Assembly (NCBI RefSeq): GCF_946478785.1
Contig: NZ_CAMLDD010000048.1
Coordinates: forward strand, 1-10,083
From: an uncultured Flavobacterium sp.
GTDB taxonomy: Bacteria; Bacteroidota; Bacteroidia; Flavobacteriales; Flavobacteriaceae
Reading direction: 5' to 3'
Length of the DNA stretch: 10,083 nt
How positions within the stretch are numbered: the stretch's first letter is position 1; the number at the start of each line of letters is the position of its first letter. Of the stretch, positions 6,104-10,083 are shown piece by piece. A model generated the notes under the pieces. It ran no database searches and was not told where the DNA came from. It saw nothing but the letters and a program-made list of their open reading frames with translations. The translations under genes were made by a program, and so were the position numbers.

Positions 6104-7693
6104 TTAACTCAAATAAATACTGCGATTTACACCAATCTGCTCCAGAAAAGTTTCATCATGAGAAACTACAATCACTGTTCCTTGATATTCATTTATGGCA
6201 GCAGTTAATATTTCAATATTCTGTATATCCAGATTGTTTGTCGGTTCATCCAAAATAATTACGTCAGGTGCCTGATTTGTTATGGTTAAACCACAGAGCA
6301 TCAAGCGCATTCTTTCGCCTCCGCTTAAATAACGGCATGGCTTATCCCAGTCTGGTTGGGTAAACAAAAACCTATTCAGTCTCATTTTGATATCATGCTC
6401 TTCTAAACCAGAAGTATTGTTTTGCTGCGCCTGTTCGTAAATAGTTAAATCATTATTAATTAGTGAATAATCCTGATCGATGTAAATTCTTTCACAGTCG
6501 ATTATTTTTGGAGTTCCTTTTTTGGGCTGTAGTTCAGCTAAAAGCAGTTTTATAAGCGTTGTTTTTCCCGAGCCGTTATTTCCTTTTAAAACAAGTCGCT
6601 CTCCGCTGATAATCTGGAAACTCAAATCAGTTTTCCAAACCCATTTTTCATTATAGCTGTAATTAATCGATTCGGCTGTTGCGAGAATTTTTCCTTTGTG
6701 TAATCGGGAATTATCTAAACCAAATTTCATTTTATCTAAACTTGAAACTCCATCACGTAACTCACGTAATTCCTGAGAGATACCGCCAATTTTTTCAGCA
6801 TGTATGCTTTTGGTTTTAGAGGTGCTATTTTCAGCATTATTTTTCAAAGTATTCATCATGATTCGGGCAATTCCGGCTTTTTCCTGTTTCTTTTTTCCTT
6901 TTGCATCCAACTTTTGCTGCCTTTCGATGGTTTCCCGCTGTTTTTCTTTGGCTTTTTGAAGTGCTTTTTCTTTCGAATGGATATCTTGTGCCAATGCCTC
7001 TTTTTCGATGTTTTTCTGCTCCAGATAGAAGTCGTAATTACCTCCATATGATTTGATTCCGCTCGACTTTAATTCACAGGTTATATGAAGTAAATTCAAT
7101 AATTTGCGGTCATGGCTGACGATAAGCATTATAGCTAATGAGGCTTTTATAAACTGATACAACAACGCTCTGCCTTGAACGTCCAGATGATTGCTGGGTT
7201 CATCAAGCAATATAAGTTTGGGCTGATGAATCATGATGCCGGCGAGGAAAACTTTTGTTTTTTCGCCTCCGCTTAAAAATTCCAGCTTTTGAGTTAATTC
7301 TAAATCATTTAGGTGCCAATACTTCAAGGCTTCATTACAGCGATCCTCGATAGTCCAATCGTCATTGAGTAAATTGAAATTTGACTCCGTAACGTTGCCT
7401 TGCAGAATCTCATGCAAGGCAATAAGTTTCTGATCAATTTGTAAAGCTTCTGCAATGGTCAAATGATTGTATTGTCCGAAAATCTGTGGAATATAATACG
7501 GGTTTGTATTAGTATCCAGTATTCCGCCTGACGGAAATAATTCTCCTGCGATAATTTTTAGCAATGTTGATTTTCCGGAACCATTATGCCCCACTAAGGC
7601 TGTCTTGTTTCCGTTATTTACTGTTAAGCTGATGTTAGTGAACAGCAATACTTTATTAGAATGTGTATATGAAATGTTTTGTAGAATAAGCAT
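6104..7693 (-). CDS. ABC-F family ATPase (ribosome-associated)
   Basis: A 529-residue protein with two nucleotide-binding domains and no membrane segment, the ABC-F layout. NBD1 has Walker A GHNGSGKST (35-43), signature LSGGE (140-144), Walker B with LDEPSNHLD (163-171, catalytic E165) and H194. NBD2 has Walker A GNNGSGKTT (371-379), signature LSGGE (456-460), Walker B LDEPTNNLD (481-489, E483) and H512. The linker between them (about 225-330) is strongly basic and helical, the segment that in ABC-F proteins reaches toward the peptidyl-transferase centre. Members act on translating ribosomes; some give antibiotic resistance and others are housekeeping translation factors. Which of these applies cannot be decided here. 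It has its own promoter and a leader of about 105 bases with a hairpin. It ends 126 bases before the TetR gene; no clear terminator is visible between. Confidence 0.95.
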   Translation of the reverse strand: MLILQNISYTHSNKVLLFTNISLTVNNGNKTALVGHNGSGKSTLLKIIAGELFPSGGILDTNTNPYYIPQIFGQYNHLTIAEALQIDQKLIALHEILQGNVTESNFNLLNDDWTIEDRCNEALKYWHLNDLELTQKLEFLSGGEKTKVFLAGIMIHQPKLILLDEPSNHLDVQGRALLYQFIKASLAIMLIVSHDRKLLNLLHITCELKSSGIKSYGGNYDFYLEQKNIEKEALAQDIHSKEKALQKAKEKQRETIERQQKLDAKGKKKQEKAGIARIMMNTLKNNAENSTSKTKSIHAEKIGGISQELRELRDGVSSLDKMKFGLDNSRLHKGKILATAESINYSYNEKWVWKTDLSFQIISGERLVLKGNNGSGKTTLIKLLLAELQPKKGTPKIIDCERIYIDQDYSLINNDLTIYEQAQQNNTSGLEEHDIKMRLNRFLFTQPDWDKPCRYLSGGERMRLMLCGLTITNQAPDVIILDEPTNNLDIQNIEILTAAINEYQGTVIVVSHDETFLEQIGVNRSIYLS

Positions 7694-7721
7694 AAATCTC
7701 TTTCTTAAGCATTAATAAAAT

Positions 7722-7746
7722 AGCAAGAACCAAAGTCTGGCTTGCT
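7722..7746 (-). promoter_or_regulatory. Leader hairpin of the ABC-F gene (possible attenuator)
   Basis: In the minus-strand leader, AGCAAG (7746-7741) pairs with CTTGCT (7727-7722), and CCA with TGG inside, around a five-base loop with a two-base bulge. The following bases are T-rich (ATTTTATT). An ATG directly followed by TGA, and an overlapping GTG-started three-codon ORF, lie farther upstream in the leader. Several ABC-F resistance genes use leader attenuation; the hairpin here is modest, so the call is tentative. Confidence 0.4.
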
Positions 7747-7805
7747 GTCTTTATATCTGAAAGAAATTATTTATTCACATTTGCCGAGGTTTTTATTTGA
7801 AAGTG

Positions 7806-7836
7806 CAAATATAAGAATTTGACTAAAAAGTCCAAA
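7806..7836 (-). promoter_or_regulatory. Promoter of the ABC-F gene
   Basis: On the minus strand TTTG (7836-7833), 19 bases, then TATATTTG (7813-7806) is an exact Bacteroidota promoter. Transcription should start near 7800, about 105 bases before the ATG at 7693. The -33 element lies inside the terminator of the upstream small-protein genes. Confidence 0.8.
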
Positions 7837-7890
7837 GTCTAAAGTCAGAAGTACAGCACTTACCTTATTCAACTTTGGACTTTGGACTTT
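7825..7890 (-). terminator. Heptamer-repeat hairpin, probable terminator
   Basis: The left side carries three tandem heptamers AAAGTCN (7827-7847), the right side two inverted copies GGACTTT (7877-7890) plus degenerate ones to 7904. Thirteen bases pair exactly (7827-7839 with 7878-7890) and five more after one mismatch. On the minus strand the stem ends in CTTTTT, so it can terminate transcripts from the small gene ending at 7907. Confidence 0.6.
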
Positions 7891-7906
7891 CTAACTTTAG
7901 ACTTAA

Positions 7907-8158
7907 TTAGTTATTGCGTAATGCGTGTGCTAATTGTCCTTTGGTCATACTGGATCTTCCTTTAATTCCAACTTTTTTGGCTTCTTTATAAAGATCCTGT
8001 TTGGTTCTGTCATCGTAGTCGCCTGCTTTGCCGCCTCTTTTTTCGGCTCCCTGACTGTTCGCTATTCGCGCGGATTTTTGTTTACTATACCCTTTATCGC
8101 GCAGTGCTTCGTATTGGTCCTTATCTTTAACTTGCGGACCCGGACTTTTTCCTGGCAT
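7907..8158 (-). CDS. Small basic protein with Rho-N-like C-terminus (DUF7218 type)
   Basis: An 83-residue basic protein. The N-terminal half reads PGKSPGPQVKDKDQYEALRDKG (partly, residues 2-23), then SKQKSARIANSQG, as in a small family found widely in bacteria and annotated DUF7218 or Rho termination factor-like. Residues about 50-82 (LYKEAKKVGIKGRSSMTKGQLAHALRN, in part) resemble the SAP/Rho-N helix-extended fold that binds nucleic acid. No enzyme motif or membrane segment is visible. It follows the 95-residue acidic gene by 36 bases in the same direction and is likely co-transcribed with it. Such proteins often appear with stress genes, but a function is not established here. Confidence 0.85.
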   Translation of the reverse strand: MPGKSPGPQVKDKDQYEALRDKGYSKQKSARIANSQGAEKRGGKAGDYDDRTKQDLYKEAKKVGIKGRSSMTKGQLAHALRNN

Positions 8159-8194
8159 AATATTTAATTTTATAATTGTACTTACGTTTTCTAA

Positions 8195-8482
8195 TCAGGA
8201 ATCAGATTTGTCTTTTTTATCAAAATCCTCATCTGAATAATTTTTTAATTCCTTATCTAACTCGATATCCTGATCCTTAGTATTGTCATTTTCAGCATCG
8301 TTTTCACTATCTGCCTGATCATGGTAATTCTCTTTTTTTGAATAGGTGTCTGTAGTACCCGATCCAAACTCCTGACTAATTGCAGGTTCTTTATTTTCTA
8401 TAGTGTCCCTAATAATCCGTTGTTCTTCCGGGTGAAAATTGCGGTCGTCCCGACCGAAATATTCGTGGGTTTCTTCAATCAT
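8195..8482 (-). CDS. Acidic, probably disordered hypothetical protein
   Basis: A 95-residue protein of unknown family. About 30 residues are Asp or Glu, there is no cysteine and almost no hydrophobic core apart from the first 35 residues (EEQRIIRDTIENKEPAI region), so the C-terminal two thirds are probably disordered. The ATG at 8482 is 17 bases beyond the stop of the 46-residue ORF and the gene is followed by the Rho-N-like gene, which suggests one operon of small proteins. The opposite strand has a competing short ORF but no promoter for it. Confidence 0.65.
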   Translation of the reverse strand: MIEETHEYFGRDDRNFHPEEQRIIRDTIENKEPAISQEFGSGTTDTYSKKENYHDQADSENDAENDNTKDQDIELDKELKNYSDEDFDKKDKSDS

Positions 8483-8499
8483 AACAATAAAATTTAAAA

Positions 8500-8640
8500 T
8501 TATTTTTTCATCAGTACTGATTTTCTTGTTTCGATGCTTGATTTCTCGTTGGCTCTTGAAGATGTCGATTTCGTATCCGTTTTTTTCGAAGATGTTCTGG
8601 AACTCTCTTCAACATTGGTTTTATGATTTGAAATATTCAT
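8500..8640 (-). CDS. Small Ser/Lys/Thr-rich hypothetical protein (46 residues)
   Basis: Reading the minus strand from ATG at 8640 gives 46 codons and TAA at 8502-8500. The product starts MNISNHKTNVEESS and contains 11 Ser, 8 Lys and 6 Thr, with almost no hydrophobic residues; it should be basic and disordered. I do not recognise a family. Support for a real gene comes from its position: a TAGATTTG -7 box lies 25 bases upstream, and two other small genes follow closely in the same direction. It could instead be an untranslated leader of those genes. Confidence 0.5.
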   Translation of the reverse strand: MNISNHKTNVEESSRTSSKKTDTKSTSSRANEKSSIETRKSVLMKK

Positions 8641-8665
8641 AGCTTCTTTTTAAAGTTGATAGTTA

Positions 8666-8673
8666 CAAATCTA
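8666..8673 (-). promoter_or_regulatory. -7 promoter box of the small-protein operon
   Basis: Minus strand TAGATTTG fits TAnnTTTG. A TTG exists only 14 bases upstream (8690-8688), too near for an ideal -33 box, so the promoter is likely but not perfect. The remaining stretch to 8911 is AT-rich and shows no consensus promoter for the plus-strand genes. Confidence 0.5.
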
Positions 8674-8911
8674 AAACTGATAGTAAACAAAAACTTATAC
8701 TTTTAATATTATTAATTATATTATTATCAGATTGTTACAAATAGGGAGAGTGATTTTTAACAGACCTAAAATAGGCTTTTAAGATGCTTTTTAGAACGAT
8801 GCCAAATAGCAATACCCATTCAGTCGTTTTTATTTTTTTTTGTAAATTAGGAAACCAAAATTGACCGATTAAAACCGGATGATTGTTAATCTTAAAAAAT
8901 CAGACTTTATT

Positions 8912-9379
8912 ATGATACAACTAACTGTAAACGGCAAATCTGAAAACCTTGATGTAAGTCCTGAAATGCCGTTACTTTGGGCAATTCGGGATACGCTGGG
9001 ACTTACCGGAACAAAATTTGGCTGTGGTGTCGCTCAATGCGGAGCGTGTGTAGTACATCTCGATGGCGAAGCAGTTCGTTCCTGTGTGACCAAAATGAGT
9101 CGTGCCAAAGGGAAAAATGTAGTTACCATAGAAGGATTATCCCAAAATAACGATCATCCGGCGCAAAAAGCCTGGCAGGAAATCGACGTTCCTCAATGCG
9201 GATACTGCCATTCAGGACAAATCATGTCAGCAGCAGTACTTCTTCGGGAAAACCCAAATCCAAGCGATCAGGATATAGACGATGCTATGGCCGGAAATAT
9301 CTGCAGATGCGGTACTTATCCACGAATTCGTAAAGCCATACATCTGGCTTCACAATTGCAAGAGAAAAACAAAATCTGA
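8912..9379 (+). CDS. [2Fe-2S] small subunit of a xanthine dehydrogenase/isoquinoline oxidoreductase-type enzyme
   Basis: A 155-residue iron-sulfur subunit similar to IorA. Residues 1-75 form a plant-ferredoxin-like domain with cluster ligands C38, C43, C46 and C58 (CGVAQCGAC). The C-terminal helical domain holds the second cluster with C96, C99, C131 and C133 (CGYCHSGQ and NICRCGTY). Such subunits carry electrons from a molybdenum-cofactor large subunit that hydroxylates aldehydes or N-heterocycles. The frame is open from an ATG at 8879, but the family begins at MIQLTVNGK, hence 8912. It is followed after 24 bases by a c-type cytochrome gene. The large subunit is not in the window and may lie just to the right. 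Confidence 0.92.
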   Translation: MIQLTVNGKSENLDVSPEMPLLWAIRDTLGLTGTKFGCGVAQCGACVVHLDGEAVRSCVTKMSRAKGKNVVTIEGLSQNNDHPAQKAWQEIDVPQCGYCHSGQIMSAAVLLRENPNPSDQDIDDAMAGNICRCGTYPRIRKAIHLASQLQEKNKI

Positions 9380-9403
9380 TCAGGAAGCAGTAAATAAAAA
9401 ACT

Positions 9404-10018
9404 ATGTCAGCAAAAATTAAATTTATATTGATAGCCTTAATACTAGTCTCAGGCATTGGACTGGCCTTTACCGTTTCGCAGCATCGGAAAATAGAAAAAG
9501 AATATGTTGCCATTGTGCCGATAAAAAAAGACAGCATAGCATCTGTTGCAGCATTTAAGCAAGTATATAAAGTGCTAATGAGTCCGCGTTGTGTTAACTG
9601 TCATCCAAAAGGGGATATTCCGCTTCAGGGTGATAATAGTGTTGTTCACAGCATGCAGCCTAAACGAGGCAAAGATGGGAAAGGTGTCTATGCAATGAAA
9701 TGTGCCAATTGCCATCAGCCTTCAAACAGTCCGGGATTGCATACACCACCAGGAAATCCGGAATGGCATTTACCTCCTGCAGATATGAAAATGGTTTTCG
9801 AAGGAAAAACGCCTCACGAATTGGCCAAACAATTAGTGGATCCAAAACTTAACGGACATAAAGACCTGCAAAAACTTATAGCGCATGCAGATGACGGTTT
9901 GGTAAAAGCAGGCTGGAACATGGGAAAAGGAAGAACTGTTCCGCCATTGACGCATGCCCAGTTTAAAAAAGCCTGGATTACATGGTTACAAACAGGTGCT
10001 TATGCTCCTGCAAAATAG
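9404..10018 (+). CDS. Membrane-anchored c-type cytochrome-like electron carrier with two CxxCH motifs
   Basis: A 204-residue protein with an N-terminal hydrophobic segment (6-24) preceded by lysines, without a clear cleavage site, so it is probably anchored in the inner membrane with the rest in the periplasm. Two haem c motifs are visible: C63-VNC-H67 and C100-ANC-H104. M84 and M128 are possible axial ligands. The sequence resembles proteins annotated as an isoquinoline 1-oxidoreductase subunit found beside IorA/IorB, where they would pass electrons from the molybdenum enzyme to the respiratory chain. Its place 24 bases behind the [2Fe-2S] subunit agrees. The spacing of the two motifs (37 residues) and lack of typical class I cytochrome order leave the exact fold open. 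Confidence 0.87.
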   Translation: MSAKIKFILIALILVSGIGLAFTVSQHRKIEKEYVAIVPIKKDSIASVAAFKQVYKVLMSPRCVNCHPKGDIPLQGDNSVVHSMQPKRGKDGKGVYAMKCANCHQPSNSPGLHTPPGNPEWHLPPADMKMVFEGKTPHELAKQLVDPKLNGHKDLQKLIAHADDGLVKAGWNMGKGRTVPPLTHAQFKKAWITWLQTGAYAPAK

Positions 10019-10045
10019 TATTGCCTTAATTTAATCAAAAGAATT

Positions 10046-10066
10046 CCTCGAGGCTCTGCCTCGGGG
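10046..10066 (+). repeat. GC-rich hairpin at the right edge
   Basis: CCTCGAGGC (10046-10054) pairs with GCCTCGGGG (10058-10066) around the loop TCT; the single irregular position is a U-G wobble in plus-strand RNA and an A/C mismatch on the minus strand. No T run follows, so it is not a normal terminator. It is far richer in GC than the surrounding DNA. It may be an intergenic repeat or an RNA-stability element within the oxidoreductase operon. Confidence 0.5.
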
Positions 10067-10083
10067 TGATGCTCAAAGATTAG

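Noticed and set aside
6856..7047. Basic 63-codon open frame within the ABC-F gene on the same strand
   Set aside because: It is a frame shadow of the Lys/Glu-rich linker; the basic composition follows from the A-rich codons of the real frame.
7825..7904. CRISPR-like array
   Set aside because: The repeats are seven bases long, without spacers, and inverted on the other side; this is a hairpin, not an array.
8879..8911. Upstream ATG for the [2Fe-2S] subunit
   Set aside because: The extra 11 residues precede the conserved ferredoxin-fold start MIQLTVNG and look like leader DNA.
9316..9845. Minus-strand open frames opposite the oxidoreductase genes
   Set aside because: They overlap conserved cysteine and haem motifs on the plus strand and show no domain of their own.

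Overview
The window looks like a chromosomal segment of a Bacteroidota bacterium, most likely Flavobacterium or a close relative. The reasons are the AT-rich DNA, several promoters of the Bacteroidota type (TTTG or TTG, 19 bases, then TAnnTTTG), few strong Shine-Dalgarno sites, and small flavobacterial-type proteins. The assignment is inference from sequence style, not from a database match.

Region 1 (175-4123, minus strand) is one tight five-gene operon read from 4123 leftwards: kaiC (two RecA-like ATPase domains), a canonical kaiB, a divergent second kaiB-like gene, a soluble PAS histidine kinase and a single-domain CheY/Rcp1-like response regulator. Gaps between genes are 1 to 7 bases. A near-consensus promoter lies directly before kaiC and a strong hairpin terminator follows the regulator. 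No kaiA is present. This is a KaiA-less Kai clock/timer-like module wired to a two-component relay. The most striking detail is that the second KaiB gene and the kinase share a reading frame and are separated only by TAG-AAT before a TTG start, which recalls SasA, where a KaiB-like domain is fused to a kinase.

Region 2 (4384-6053) holds an NADP-type short-chain dehydrogenase and a TetR-family repressor, both on the minus strand. Two long perfect palindromes with nearly the same 20-base core lie before each gene, so the repressor probably controls both itself and the dehydrogenase.

Region 3 (6104-7836, minus) is an ABC-F ATPase gene with its own promoter and a leader of about 105 bases containing a hairpin, followed upstream by a heptamer-repeat terminator. 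Region 4 (7825-8692, minus) is a probable small-protein operon: a 46-residue Ser/Lys/Thr-rich ORF, a 95-residue acidic protein and an 83-residue Rho-N-like protein.

Region 5 (8912-10083, plus) begins an aldehyde/isoquinoline oxidoreductase-type operon: a [2Fe-2S] small subunit and a membrane-anchored protein with two CxxCH haem motifs. The expected molybdopterin large subunit is not in the window and may lie just past its right end. The left edge (46-119) carries a structured intergenic element and the right edge a GC-rich hairpin.
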